Assembly: GCF_001648775.1 (NCBI RefSeq)
Contig: NZ_LVEJ01000023.1
Span: 124,001 to 188,000, forward strand
Reading direction: 5' to 3'
From: Pseudomonas fluorescens
GTDB taxonomy: Bacteria; Pseudomonadota; Gammaproteobacteria; Pseudomonadales; Pseudomonadaceae
DNA: 64,000 nucleotides
Shown: positions 40,375 to 49,751 of the stretch, in pieces
Position numbering within the stretch: the stretch's first letter is position 1
Layout: the number at the start of each line of letters is the position of its first letter
The notes under the pieces: model-generated
The model's database searches: none
Told to the model about the DNA's origin: nothing
Seen by the model: the letters and a program-made list of their open reading frames with translations, nothing else
Position numbers and translations under genes: made by a program

Positions 40375-41349
40375 TTACTGCTGATTCTCCTGTTCAGTGA
40401 ACAGATCGCTGAACAACATGCTCGACAGATAGCGCTCACCGGAGTCCGGCAAAATCACCACGATGGTCTTGCCCTGCATTTCCGGCGTCTCCGCCAGGCG
40501 CACCGCCACGGCCATCGCTGCTCCGCAGGAGATGCCGCACAAAATCCCTTCTTCCTGCATCAGACGCAGCGCCATCGCCTTGGACTCTTCGTCGGTGACC
40601 TGCTCGACCCGGTCAACCATCGACAGATCAAGGTTCTTTGGTACAAACCCGGCGCCGATGCCCTGAATCTTGTGCGGGCTCGGCTTGATCTCCTCACCGG
40701 CCAGCGCCTGGGTGATCACCGGCGAAGACATGGGCTCCACCGCCACCGACAAAATCGGTTTGCCTTGCGTGTTCTTGATATACCGCGAGACGCCGGTGAT
40801 GGTTCCACCGGTGCCGACGCCGGCGACCAATACATCGACAGCACCGTCGGTGTCGTTCCAGATCTCCGGACCGGTGGTCTTTTCATGGATGGCCGGGTTG
40901 GCCGGGTTATCGAACTGTGCCGGCATGAAATATTTGTCGGCATCGCTGGCGACGATTTCGGCCGCTTTCTCGATCGCGCCCTTCATGCCTTTGGCCGGTT
41001 CGGTCAGCACCAGTTCGGCGCCCAGTGCCTTGAGGACTTTGCGGCGCTCGATGCTCATCGAGGCTGGCATGGTCAGCATCAATTTGTAACCACGCGCGGC
41101 AGCCACGAAGGCCAGACCGATGCCGGTGTTACCCGAGGTCGGCTCGACAATGGTCATGCCAGGCTTGAGTTTGCCGCTGCTTTCGGCGTCCCAGATCATG
41201 TTGGCGCCAATCCGGCACTTGACCGAGTAACCAGGGTTGCGCCCTTCGATCTTGGCCAGAATGGTCACGCCACGCGGCGCGATGCGGTTGATCTGCACCA
41301 GCGGCGTGTTACCGATGGAATGGGCGTTGTCAGCGAAAATACGGCTCAT
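40375..41349 (-). CDS. cysK: Cysteine synthase A (O-acetylserine sulfhydrylase)
   Basis: A 324-residue PLP enzyme that makes cysteine from O-acetylserine and sulfide. The PLP lysine is in SVKCRIGANMIW, the substrate loop is TSGNTGIGLAFVAAARGYKL and the phosphate-binding loop GVGTGGTITGVSRY. The C-terminal GISCGAAMAVAVRLAETPEM and ILPDSGERYLSSMLF match CysK. The ATG at 41349 opens MSRIFADNAHSIGNTPLVQI; a frame from 41370 is not needed. Confidence 0.95.
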   Translation of the reverse strand: MSRIFADNAHSIGNTPLVQINRIAPRGVTILAKIEGRNPGYSVKCRIGANMIWDAESSGKLKPGMTIVEPTSGNTGIGLAFVAAARGYKLMLTMPASMSIERRKVLKALGAELVLTEPAKGMKGAIEKAAEIVASDADKYFMPAQFDNPANPAIHEKTTGPEIWNDTDGAVDVLVAGVGTGGTITGVSRYIKNTQGKPILSVAVEPMSSPVITQALAGEEIKPSPHKIQGIGAGFVPKNLDLSMVDRVEQVTDEESKAMALRLMQEEGILCGISCGAAMAVAVRLAETPEMQGKTIVVILPDSGERYLSSMLFSDLFTEQENQQ

Positions 41350-41476
41350 GGCTGGGTCCTTATGCAGCATTGAATTCAGCGCCCAAGGTATGCCTGTTGC
41401 CCTTCACAGTCCAGTCAGGGCGAACGTCTGCAACCGTCAGTAGTCAATCGCTTTACATCGTTCGGGAATTGCCACC

Positions 41477-42553
41477 ATGAAGCGTCGTTACAGCTGGCCC
41501 TTGTGGACTTTTGCAGGAATCGTCGTGCTGCTGATCGCGTTGCACATCGCCCTGCCTTACATGGTGCGCGACTACCTGAACGGCAAACTGGCGGACATGG
41601 GTGACTATCGTGGCCAGATCACTGATGTCGATCTGGCCCTGTGGCGCGGCGCCTACAAGATCAACGGGCTGAAGATCGTCAAGGTCGACGGCAAAGTACC
41701 GGTGCCATTCGTCAACGCACCGCTGATCGATCTGGCGGTCAGTTGGCATTCGCTGTGGTACGACCATGCTGTTGTAGCGCAGGTCAAATTCGTCAAACCT
41801 GAAGTCAACTTCGTCGATGGCGGGGCCAACAAGCAGAATTCCCAGACCGGTCAAGGCACAGACTGGCGCGCGCAATTGGGCAAGTTGCTGCCGATCACCC
41901 TCGACGAAGTGCAAATTCATGAGGGCAAGATCAGTTTCCGCAATTTCAATTCGAAACCGCCGGTCAACATGAACGCCACGAACGTTGAGGCCAGCATTTA
42001 CAACCTGACCAATGTGGTCGACAAGCAGGGCAAGCGTGATGCCCGTTTCGAGGGCAAAGCCCTGCTGCTCGGCCACGCTCCGCTGGAAACCACCGCCGCG
42101 TTCGACCCGCTGAGCAACTTCGAAGACTTCGAATTCCGCCTGCGCGCCAAAGACATCGAACTCAAGAGCATGAACGACTTCGCCTCGGCCTACGGCAAGT
42201 TCGACTTCAATGCCGGCCACGGTGATGTGGTGATCGAAGCCCAAGCCAAAAAAGCCCAGGTCAACGGCTACATCAAACCGCTGCTGCGCGACGTCGAAGT
42301 GTTCAACTGGCAGCAGGACGTGGAAAACAAGAACAAGAGCATCTTCCGCTCGGTCTGGGAAGCACTGGTGGGCGGCACAGAAACCGTGCTGAAGAACCAG
42401 GCGAAAAACCAGTTCGCCACCAAGGTCGAACTCAGCGGTAATGTGCATCAGCAAAATATCAGCGCGTTCGAAGCGTTTTTGCAGATATTGCGTAATGGCT
42501 TTATTCAGGCATTCAATGCCCGGTATGAGCGGCCGAAGCCGGATGCGGGTTAG
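41477..42553 (+). CDS. DUF748 (AsmA-like) envelope protein
   Basis: A 358-residue protein with an N-terminal membrane anchor (PLWTFAGIVVLLIALHIALP) and a beta-rich periplasmic body with repeated strand patterns (LPITLDEVQIHEGKISFRNF; LNFEDFEFRLRAKDIELKS-like). DUF748 proteins are shorter members of the AsmA group of possible lipid-transfer bridges between the membranes. It precedes the MoxR/VWA pair by 234 bases on the same strand, with no sign of a terminator of the usual type in the gap. Confidence 0.82.
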   Translation: MKRRYSWPLWTFAGIVVLLIALHIALPYMVRDYLNGKLADMGDYRGQITDVDLALWRGAYKINGLKIVKVDGKVPVPFVNAPLIDLAVSWHSLWYDHAVVAQVKFVKPEVNFVDGGANKQNSQTGQGTDWRAQLGKLLPITLDEVQIHEGKISFRNFNSKPPVNMNATNVEASIYNLTNVVDKQGKRDARFEGKALLLGHAPLETTAAFDPLSNFEDFEFRLRAKDIELKSMNDFASAYGKFDFNAGHGDVVIEAQAKKAQVNGYIKPLLRDVEVFNWQQDVENKNKSIFRSVWEALVGGTETVLKNQAKNQFATKVELSGNVHQQNISAFEAFLQILRNGFIQAFNARYERPKPDAG

Positions 42554-42787
42554 ACGCTATATCGGAAAAAAGATCCATATACAGAGTGTCTGCACCCATC
42601 TGAATATCCGGATCAGGCCATTCAACGGCCATGAGCCGAGACTGAGTCAACATGTGACGCCCCATTCAGAGACTGAATAAGCCGTCTGCGTTCACAGTCG
42701 ACCGGCCTGCGCGTTATAGTCGGGCATCCGATTATTTCGCCCCCGCCCTGCCCCGTCAGGTCGGCGTTACCGTTCGAGGATTAGCAG

Positions 42788-43633
42788 ATGAAGTTCGAAG
42801 GCACCCAGGCCTACGTCGCCACCGATGACCTGAAGCTGGCGGTCAACGCCGCCATCACCCTGGAGCGGCCGCTGCTGGTCAAGGGCGAGCCGGGCACCGG
42901 CAAAACCATGCTCGCCGAGCAACTGGCCGAATCGTTCAATGCCAAGCTGATCACCTGGCACATCAAATCCACCACCAAGGCCCACCAGGGCTTGTACGAG
43001 TACGACGCGGTCAGCCGCTTGCGCGACTCGCAACTGGGCACTGAAAAAGTCCACGACGTGCGCAACTACCTGAAGAAAGGCAAGCTCTGGGAGGCTTTCG
43101 AGTCCGAAGAGCGGGTCATTTTGCTGATCGACGAGATCGACAAGGCCGATATCGAGTTCCCCAACGACTTGCTGCAAGAACTCGACAAGATGGAGTTCTA
43201 CGTTTACGAGATCGACGAGACCATCAAGGCCAAGAAGCGCCCGATCATCATCATTACCTCCAACAACGAGAAAGAGCTGCCGGACGCCTTTCTGCGCCGC
43301 TGCTTCTTCCACTACATCGCTTTCCCGGATCGCCCGACCCTGCAGAAAATCGTCGACGTGCATTACCCGGACATCAAGAAGGATCTGGTCAGCGAAGCGC
43401 TGGACGTGTTCTTCGACGTGCGCAAGGTGCCGGGCCTGAAAAAGAAGCCGTCGACTTCGGAACTGGTCGATTGGCTGAAGCTGCTGATGGCCGACAATAT
43501 TGGCGAAGCGGTGCTGCGCGAACGCGATCCGACCAAGGCTATTCCGCCACTGGCCGGTGCTCTGGTGAAGAACGAACAGGACGTGCAACTGCTTGAGCGT
43601 CTGGCGTTCATGAGCCGTCGCGGTTCTCGCTAA
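42788..43633 (+). CDS. MoxR-type AAA+ ATPase
   Basis: A 281-residue AAA+ protein with Walker A GEPGTGKTML, Walker B ILLIDEIDKAD, sensor-1 PIIIITSNNEKELPDAFLRR (Arg finger within LRRCFF) and a short helical lid. MoxR proteins work with VWA-domain partners in chelatase-like assembly of metallo-enzymes or protein complexes. The VWA gene begins 12 bases downstream. GAGGA lies before the ATG. Confidence 0.9.
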   Translation: MKFEGTQAYVATDDLKLAVNAAITLERPLLVKGEPGTGKTMLAEQLAESFNAKLITWHIKSTTKAHQGLYEYDAVSRLRDSQLGTEKVHDVRNYLKKGKLWEAFESEERVILLIDEIDKADIEFPNDLLQELDKMEFYVYEIDETIKAKKRPIIIITSNNEKELPDAFLRRCFFHYIAFPDRPTLQKIVDVHYPDIKKDLVSEALDVFFDVRKVPGLKKKPSTSELVDWLKLLMADNIGEAVLRERDPTKAIPPLAGALVKNEQDVQLLERLAFMSRRGSR

Positions 43634-43645
43634 GAGGCTGATGCC

Positions 43646-44824
43646 ATGTTGCTCAACCTGTTCAATGAAATGCGTGCAGCCAAGGTGCCGGTGTCGGTGC
43701 GCGAACTGCTCGACCTGATCAACGCGCTGAAACAGCGCGTGACCTTCGCCGACATGGACGAGTTCTATTACTTGTCGCGGGCGATTCTGGTGAAGGACGA
43801 GCGTCATTTCGACAAATTCGACCGTGCGTTCGGCGCCTACTTCAATGGCCTCGAAAAGCTCGACGATCACTTACAGGCGCTGATACCCGAAGACTGGCTG
43901 CGCAAGGAATTCGAGCGTTCGCTGAGCGACGAAGAACGCGCGCAAATCCAGTCCCTCGGTGGGCTGGACAAGCTGATCGAAGAGTTCAAGAAGCGTCTGG
44001 AAGAACAGAAGGAGCGCCATGCCGGCGGCAACAAGTGGATCGGCACCGGTGGCACCAGCCCGTTCGGTTCCGGCGGCTTCAACCCGGAAGGCATTCGGGT
44101 GGGCGATGCCGGCAAGCGTCAGGGCAAAGCGGTAAAAGTCTGGGATCAGCGCGAGTACAAGAACCTCGACGACTCGGTGGAACTGGGCACGCGCAACATC
44201 AAGGTTGCCCTGCGTCGTCTGCGTAAATTCGCTCGCCAGGGCGCGGCGGAAGAACTCGATATCGACGGCACCATCGATCACACCGCCAAAGACGCGGGCC
44301 TGCTGAACATTCAGATGCGCCCGGAGCGGCGCAATACGGTGAAGCTGTTGTTGCTGTTCGACATCGGCGGTTCGATGGACGCGCACGTGAAGATCTGCGA
44401 GGAGTTGTTCTCGGCCTGCAAGACCGAGTTCAAGCATCTGGAGTACTTCTACTTCCACAACTTCGTTTATGAGTCGGTGTGGAAGAACAACATGCGCCGC
44501 ACTTCCGAGCGCACTTCAACCCAGGATCTGCTGCACAAGTACGGCGCTGACTATAAGGTGATTTTCATTGGCGACGCCGCGATGGCGCCTTATGAAATCA
44601 CCCAGGCCGGCGGCAGTGTCGAGCACTGGAACGAAGAGCCGGGGTATGTGTGGATGCAGCGCTTCATGGAGAAGTACAAGAAACTCATCTGGATCAACCC
44701 GTATCCGAAAGATACCTGGGGCTATACCTCATCGACCAATATCGTGCGCGATCTGATCGAGGATCAGATGTATCCGTTGACGTTGCGCGGGCTTGAGGAA
44801 GGGATGCGGTTTTTGTCCAAATAA
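43646..44824 (+). CDS. VWA domain protein (CoxE-like), partner of MoxR
   Basis: A 392-residue cytoplasmic protein. The C-terminal VWA domain has an incomplete MIDAS: DIGGSMD (D-x-G-x-S) is intact. The N-terminal half is helical, with a glycine-rich linker (GTGGTSPFGSGGFN) before it. The pair MoxR plus CoxE-like VWA is widely conserved in proteobacteria; the target is unknown in Pseudomonas. The last residues are LRGLEEGMRFLSK. Ribosome site GAGG, spacing 11. Confidence 0.88.
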   Translation: MLLNLFNEMRAAKVPVSVRELLDLINALKQRVTFADMDEFYYLSRAILVKDERHFDKFDRAFGAYFNGLEKLDDHLQALIPEDWLRKEFERSLSDEERAQIQSLGGLDKLIEEFKKRLEEQKERHAGGNKWIGTGGTSPFGSGGFNPEGIRVGDAGKRQGKAVKVWDQREYKNLDDSVELGTRNIKVALRRLRKFARQGAAEELDIDGTIDHTAKDAGLLNIQMRPERRNTVKLLLLFDIGGSMDAHVKICEELFSACKTEFKHLEYFYFHNFVYESVWKNNMRRTSERTSTQDLLHKYGADYKVIFIGDAAMAPYEITQAGGSVEHWNEEPGYVWMQRFMEKYKKLIWINPYPKDTWGYTSSTNIVRDLIEDQMYPLTLRGLEEGMRFLSK

Positions 44825-44847
44825 TCTGTGTTGCCAGTGATGGCCCC

Positions 44848-44914
44848 TTCGCGAGCAGGCTCGCTCCCACATTGGAATGCGTTCCCCTGTGGGAGCGAGC
44901 CTGCTCGCGAAGCT
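44848..44914. repeat. REP doublet 10 (short type)
   Basis: Short-type pair with AG/CT loops separated by ATTGGAATGCGTTCCCCT, nearly identical to the spacer in REP doublet 1. Lies between convergent genes. Confidence 0.95.
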
Positions 44915-44915
44915 T

Positions 44916-45839
44916 TTAACAATTTTTGAAGCGCTGCAGATACTCGACATGCTCACGGTGCGCGACGTCCTGCATCACCGGCCGCAATCGCACCTGCGCC
45001 CCCGGCACACACTGTGCCAACCGCGCCAACGCCAACGGCGTCAACGCGCCCAATCGCGGATAACCACCAATTGTCTGCCGGTCATTGAGTAACACAATCG
45101 GCTGGCCGTCCGGCGGCACTTGCACCGCGCCCAATGGAATCCCCTCGGAAATCATCGACTGGCCCTGATACTCCAGCGCCTTGCCGAGCAAACGAATGCC
45201 CATGCGATCTGCGCGACTGTCCAGGGTCCAGGCGCTGTTGAATGCATCGAACAGACTCTGCCCGCTGAACTGACCGATCTGTGCGCCGAGCACCAGATCC
45301 AGTGGTGCAGTCGATTTCAAATCCGGCCGTAACGCCGATGGCACTTCCCGGACCAATAGCGATTCACCGTGATAACTCAGCGTCGATCCCTTGGCCAACG
45401 GCAAGCCCATGCCATTGAGCCCACCGAGCTCTTCACGTACCACAGTTGCGCGACTACCCAACACCTTCGGTGCATCAAAACCGCCGGGCGCTGCCAGATA
45501 AGCCCGGGCACCGAGCAACGGTTGCGTGAACAGCAACTTCTGTCCTTTACCCAACTTGAAACTGCGCCACGGCACCAGCGGCTGACCATCAATCTGCGCC
45601 CCAAGATCAGCTCCGGCCAGCGCCAGCAAACAATCCTCTGCAGCGACGACGGCAAACCCGCCGAGGGTGATTTCGATCACCGCTGCATCGAGGTTATTGC
45701 CGAGCAACCAGTTGGCCCAGCTCATCGAACACCAATCCGCCGCACCGCCCTGGGTGACGCCCAGGTGCCGCACGCCAAACCGTCCCGCGTCCTGCAACAG
45801 GCACAACGGGGTACTGGCCTCAATCGTCAGTCGGCTCAT
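44916..45839 (-). CDS. pxpC: 5-oxoprolinase subunit C (biotin-dependent carboxyltransferase family)
   Basis: A 307-residue protein of the KipA/PxpC family. It starts MSRLTIEASTPLCLLQDAGR and continues FGVRHLGVTQGGAADWCSMS; the family blocks NNLDAAVIEITLGGF, YLAAPGGFDAP and VLLNDRQTIGGYPRLG are present. With PxpA and PxpB it opens 5-oxoproline to glutamate using ATP. Its ATG overlaps the pxpB stop by 4 bases. Confidence 0.93.
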   Translation of the reverse strand: MSRLTIEASTPLCLLQDAGRFGVRHLGVTQGGAADWCSMSWANWLLGNNLDAAVIEITLGGFAVVAAEDCLLALAGADLGAQIDGQPLVPWRSFKLGKGQKLLFTQPLLGARAYLAAPGGFDAPKVLGSRATVVREELGGLNGMGLPLAKGSTLSYHGESLLVREVPSALRPDLKSTAPLDLVLGAQIGQFSGQSLFDAFNSAWTLDSRADRMGIRLLGKALEYQGQSMISEGIPLGAVQVPPDGQPIVLLNDRQTIGGYPRLGALTPLALARLAQCVPGAQVRLRPVMQDVAHREHVEYLQRFKNC

Positions 45840-46540
45840 GCCTGCGCCTCCAATGGCGTGTCATCGCCGCCCAGATTGATGAATTCAGCGTGACTGACCG
45901 CTTCGAATCGCACCGTGTCGCCGGGTTGCATCAGGCTGTAGCCATCGCGATGACGGTCGAACAATTTCGCTGGCGTGCGACCGATCAGGTTCCAGCCGCC
46001 GGGGGACACGACCGGGTAGGCCGCCGTTTGCCGTTCGGCAATCCCGACGCTGCCCGCCGCGACTTTCTTGCGCGGCGTGTTGAGGCGAGGCGCGGCAAGC
46101 ACTTCTTCGACCAAACCCATAAACGCGAAACCCGGCGCGAAACCGAGGGCAAATACCTGATATTCGCGGCCACTGTGGCGACGGACCACCTCCTCCACGG
46201 CGAGACCGCTGCGCTCGGCGAGCAGGTTCAATTCTGGGCCAACGCTAAGGTCATACCAGACCGGCAAGACATGACATTGGCCGCCGGTTCGCGCATTCGG
46301 CGACAGGTCGATCAATGCTTCGGCGATCAATTCGCGCGCCTGATTCGGGTTCAGCGACGTCAAATCGTAATGCACCATCAGCGTCGTATAGGACGGCACC
46401 AGATCGATCAGTTGCGCGCCGAATGCGGCACGCAAGCGCTCACTGGCGGCGAGCATCCACGGCATGTTGGCTTCGGCGATTTCATCGAACAGACGCAGCA
46501 TCAGGCAATCCAGTGCCACCACTTCAATCCTTGGGTTCAT
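45836..46540 (-). CDS. pxpB: 5-oxoprolinase subunit B
   Basis: A 234-residue protein of the KipI/PxpB family (LVPSYTTLMVHYDLTSLNP, then YQVFALGFAPGFAFMGLVEE and GSVGIAERQTAAYPVVSPGG). It is the partner of PxpC, with which it forms the second half of the ATP-dependent 5-oxoprolinase. Overlaps by 4 bases with both neighbours, which makes a tightly coupled operon pxpA-pxpB-pxpC. Confidence 0.93.
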   Translation of the reverse strand: MNPRIEVVALDCLMLRLFDEIAEANMPWMLAASERLRAAFGAQLIDLVPSYTTLMVHYDLTSLNPNQARELIAEALIDLSPNARTGGQCHVLPVWYDLSVGPELNLLAERSGLAVEEVVRRHSGREYQVFALGFAPGFAFMGLVEEVLAAPRLNTPRKKVAAGSVGIAERQTAAYPVVSPGGWNLIGRTPAKLFDRHRDGYSLMQPGDTVRFEAVSHAEFINLGGDDTPLEAQA

Positions 46541-47289
46541 GGTGCACTCTGCTGATTCAAGGCCTCACGAATGCGCTGCACGGCGGCCACCGAACTGGCG
46601 TTGTCGCCATGTACGCAAAGCGTGTTGGCGTGCAGCCGCAAGGCGCTGCCGTCGCTGGCGCTGAGGTTGTCGCCCCGGGCGATGGTCAGGGCTTGCTCGA
46701 TGATCTTTTCGGGGTCGTGATGCACGGCGCCCGGCAGTTGTCGTGAGACCAGTTTGCCGGCGCTGTCGTAAGCGCGGTCAGCGAAGGCTTCGAACCACAA
46801 CGTCACGCCGTACTCATCGCCAATCTGCTGCGCAGCGGCGTTGTCGCGAGTGGCCATCAGCATCAGCGGCAGGCTGCGGTCGTAAGCGGCCACCGCTTGG
46901 ATCACCGCACGCAGTTGCGCCGGATTGGCCATCATGTCGTTGTACATCGCGCCGTGAGGTTTGACGTAACTGACGCGCCCGCCCTGGGCTTTGCAAATAC
47001 CGTCGAGCGCGCCGATCTGGTAATGCAGGATGTCTTGCAGCTCTTGCGCCGAATACGCCATGGAGCGGCGGCCAAAACCGGCCAGATCCTGATAGGCCGG
47101 GTGTGCGCCAATCTGCACGCCGTGGCTCAGGGCCAGGCTGACGGTTTTGCGCATGATGCTCGGGTCACCGGCGTGGAAACCACAGGCCACGTTGGCGCAA
47201 TCGATGAAGGGCATGACCTCGGCATCCAGACCCATGGTCCAGCTGCCGAAGCTCTCGCCAATGTCGCAATTCAATAGCAGGCGGCTCAC
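46537..47289 (-). CDS. pxpA: 5-oxoprolinase subunit A (LamB/YcsF family)
   Basis: A 250-residue protein with the family motifs LNCDIGESFG, ANVACGFHAGDPSIM, GAHPAYQDLAGFGRR and VKPHGAMYNDM. It binds 5-oxoproline and, with PxpBC, converts it to glutamate. The start is taken as the GTG at 47289 (MSRLLLNCDIGES), with CAGGAG eight bases upstream; a start three codons earlier would overlap that ribosome site. Confidence 0.92.
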   Translation of the reverse strand: MSRLLLNCDIGESFGSWTMGLDAEVMPFIDCANVACGFHAGDPSIMRKTVSLALSHGVQIGAHPAYQDLAGFGRRSMAYSAQELQDILHYQIGALDGICKAQGGRVSYVKPHGAMYNDMMANPAQLRAVIQAVAAYDRSLPLMLMATRDNAAAQQIGDEYGVTLWFEAFADRAYDSAGKLVSRQLPGAVHHDPEKIIEQALTIARGDNLSASDGSALRLHANTLCVHGDNASSVAAVQRIREALNQQSAP

Positions 47290-47351
47290 GGTGAACACTC
47301 CTGTAGGTGCTTGTCTTTTTATCTGTAGGACTGTGCTGCGCAGGTTATCAG

Positions 47352-48638
47352 TTACTGCGCATCGAGTTGCTTGCCACGGGTTTCCGGCAGGCTCAACGCC
47401 GCGATGATCACTACGCCGTAGGACACCGCCGCAAACGCGCCAATGCCTACGCTCAACGGTACTTTCTGGCTAAGCAGACCGATCAGCAGCGGAAACAAAG
47501 CCGCCAGCGCCCGACCGATGTTGTAGCAAAAGCCCTGCCCCGAACCGCGAATCCGCGTGGGGAACAGCTCAGTCAGAAACGCGCCCATGCCGCTGAAAAT
47601 CCCCGAAGCGAAGAAGCCCAGCGGGAAGCCCAGCCACAGCATCACACCGTTACTCACCGGCAGCTGCGTATAGAGCAGAACGATGGTGAACGAGCCGACC
47701 GCGAACAGGATGAAGTTCTTTTTCCGCCCCAGCAGATCGGTCAGATAAGCGCTGATCACATAGCCGACGTAGGAACCGACAATCACCATCGCCAGATAAC
47801 CGCCCGTACCGAGCACGCTCAAGCCGCGCTCGTTTTTCAGAAAGGTCGGCAGCCAGGAAGTGATCGCGTAATAACCACCGAGGGCGCCAGTGGTCAGCAG
47901 TGAAGCGCGCAACGTGGTGAAGAGCATGCCGGGGGCGAAAATCTCGTAGAACTTCGACTGAGTCTCCGGCGTTTGTTGGGCTTTAGCCTCGCGATAGATT
48001 TCCGGATCTTTCACCAGTCGACGGACGAAAATCACAAAAATCGCCGGCACGATGCCAAGGATGAACAGTGCGCGCCAAGCGTCTTCCGGCGGCAACACCG
48101 AGAACAGCAGCGCATACAGGATCGCCGTCAGCCCCCACCCCAACGCCCAACCCGATTGCACCATGCCTACTGCTTTGCCGCGATCCTTGGCACGAATCAC
48201 CTCGCCGATCAGCACCGCGCCGGCGGTCCACTCGCCGCCGAAACCGAAACCCATCAAGGTGCGGGCGATCAGCAGTTGTTCGTAGTTCTGCGCGAAGCCG
48301 CAAAGGAAGGTGAAGAAGGCGAACCACAGCACGGTGAGTTGCAGGGTGCGCACGCGACCGATGCGGTCAGAGAGAATCCCGGCAACCCAGCCGCCAATCG
48401 CCGAAGCGATCAATGTGCTGGTATGAATCAGCCCCGCTTCGCCGGTGGTGATGCCCCACATCGCGATCAGCGTCGGTACAACGAAGCTGAGCATTTGCGT
48501 GTCCATACCGTCCAGACCGTAGCCGATCTTGCAGCTCCAGAACGTGCGACGCTCCTGTTGGTTGATGTTGCGATACCAGTCGAACGGCCCCGGACGCGCC
48601 GTTGCCTTGGGTACTTCTAGGGTGTCGGGAGCACGCAT
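47352..48638 (-). CDS. MFS transporter, aromatic acid/sialate symporter type
   Basis: A 428-residue, 12-helix carrier with the MFS signature between helices 2 and 3 (GILSDRIGRVRTLQLTVLWF) and DLLGRKKNFILFAV in the second half. The FDWYRNINQQERRTFWSCKI N-terminus and GFGFGGEWTAGAVLIGEVIR are typical of the acid:H+ symporter group. It lies 62 bases upstream of pxpA on the same strand, so it probably imports an oxoproline-related acid for the operon; this is inference. GGAGA lies before the ATG. The divergent LysR is 160 bases away. Confidence 0.85.
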   Translation of the reverse strand: MRAPDTLEVPKATARPGPFDWYRNINQQERRTFWSCKIGYGLDGMDTQMLSFVVPTLIAMWGITTGEAGLIHTSTLIASAIGGWVAGILSDRIGRVRTLQLTVLWFAFFTFLCGFAQNYEQLLIARTLMGFGFGGEWTAGAVLIGEVIRAKDRGKAVGMVQSGWALGWGLTAILYALLFSVLPPEDAWRALFILGIVPAIFVIFVRRLVKDPEIYREAKAQQTPETQSKFYEIFAPGMLFTTLRASLLTTGALGGYYAITSWLPTFLKNERGLSVLGTGGYLAMVIVGSYVGYVISAYLTDLLGRKKNFILFAVGSFTIVLLYTQLPVSNGVMLWLGFPLGFFASGIFSGMGAFLTELFPTRIRGSGQGFCYNIGRALAALFPLLIGLLSQKVPLSVGIGAFAAVSYGVVIIAALSLPETRGKQLDAQ

Positions 48639-48797
48639 GGCTTATCTCCGCAGGTTTTTTATTGGTCTTGTTCGTAGCCCCGACGACGCCTATCGTGGGA
48701 ACCGGATGCGTCGATTTTTCGTCGCGCAGCCCTGCTGCGTCCAACGAATAAAAACCCGCCTTAGCCATAAGAAAAATTTGTCACCCGAGCCTTGCCC

Positions 48798-49709
48798 ATG
48801 AACCTGAAGTTTCTCGAGACCTTTGTCTGGGTCGCCCGACTGAAGAGTTTTCGCCTGACCGCCGACAAGCTGTTCACCACTCAGGCGTCGATTTCCAGCC
48901 GCATCGCAGTGCTTGAGGGCGAGTTGGGGGTGAAGCTGTTTCTGCGTGATTCACGCGGCGTCAGCCTGACGCCTGAAGGCTTGAAAGTGCTGGACTACGC
49001 CGAGCAGATGCTCGACACCATGTCGGCGCTCAAGCAATCGATCGAGACTCGCTCGAGCAAGGTCGGCCGCGTGCGCATTGGTGTGATGGACACGGTGATC
49101 CACACTTGGCTCAGCCCTTTGGTCGCGCAGATGACCGACCTGTATCCACGAGTGGAAATCGAACTGGTGGCGGATACCTCGCTGAACCTCTGCGATCAGC
49201 TGCAAAAAGGTTTCCTCGACATCGTTCTGCAAACCGACCTGATCCGCCATGAAAGTGTGCGCAGTGTGGAACTGGCCAGCCATCCGCTGGGCTGGATCGT
49301 TGCGAGCAATTCGATCTACAACCGCGACTATGCCGACCTCGCCGAACTGGCGCAGGAACGGATCATCACCTACTCGAAAAACTCCCGGCCGCATCAGGAC
49401 CTTGTGGCGTTGATGCAGGCCAATGGCGTGCTGACGCCGCGGCTCAATTGCGTGAATTCGGTGTCGGCAATCACGCGGTTGTTGCGCGATGGATTCGGGA
49501 TTGGTGTGCTGCCGCCAGTGCTGGTGGCTGAGGAATTGGCGCGGGGCGAATTGACCTTGCTCGACATCGATCAACGACCGCCGAACTTGCAGGTGGTGGT
49601 GTCGTGGCGAGTGGGGGTTGAGTGGGTCGAGGAGATTGTGACGCTGTGTCAGCAGGTGTTGGCGGGGTATGCGCACAAGGTGGGCAAGGACTACATCGCT
49701 TTAAGTTGA
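48798..49709 (+). CDS. LysR-family regulator, divergent from the pxp operon
   Basis: A 303-residue LysR protein with an N-terminal winged helix (NLKFLETFVWVARLKSFRLT, then TTQASISSRIAVLEGELGVK) and an effector domain. The start is the ATG at 48798 (MNLKFLET). It is divergent from the MFS-pxpABC transcript, the classical position of a LysR activator, so it probably controls 5-oxoproline use. Its ribosome site is poor. Confidence 0.85.
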   Translation: MNLKFLETFVWVARLKSFRLTADKLFTTQASISSRIAVLEGELGVKLFLRDSRGVSLTPEGLKVLDYAEQMLDTMSALKQSIETRSSKVGRVRIGVMDTVIHTWLSPLVAQMTDLYPRVEIELVADTSLNLCDQLQKGFLDIVLQTDLIRHESVRSVELASHPLGWIVASNSIYNRDYADLAELAQERIITYSKNSRPHQDLVALMQANGVLTPRLNCVNSVSAITRLLRDGFGIGVLPPVLVAEELARGELTLLDIDQRPPNLQVVVSWRVGVEWVEEIVTLCQQVLAGYAHKVGKDYIALS

Positions 49710-49748
49710 TCGTTCCTACGCTCTGCGTGGGAGCGTGGGAACGATCAA
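49706..49748. terminator. Long palindrome between lysR and the DUF2937 operon
   Basis: TTGATCGTTCC-TA-CGCTC then TGCGTGG and GAGCG-TG-GGAACGATCAA pair over about 16 bases with one internal mismatch block. It overlaps the stop codon of the LysR gene and ends just before the stop of the convergent DUF2937 gene (49752). A dispersed Pseudomonas palindrome that probably stops both. Confidence 0.7.
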
Positions 49749-49751
49749 GTT

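Noticed and set aside
40346..40376. Hairpin AACCCTG...CAGGGTT at the end of cysK as a terminator
   Set aside because: It overlaps the stop codon, has a 15-base loop and no T-run.
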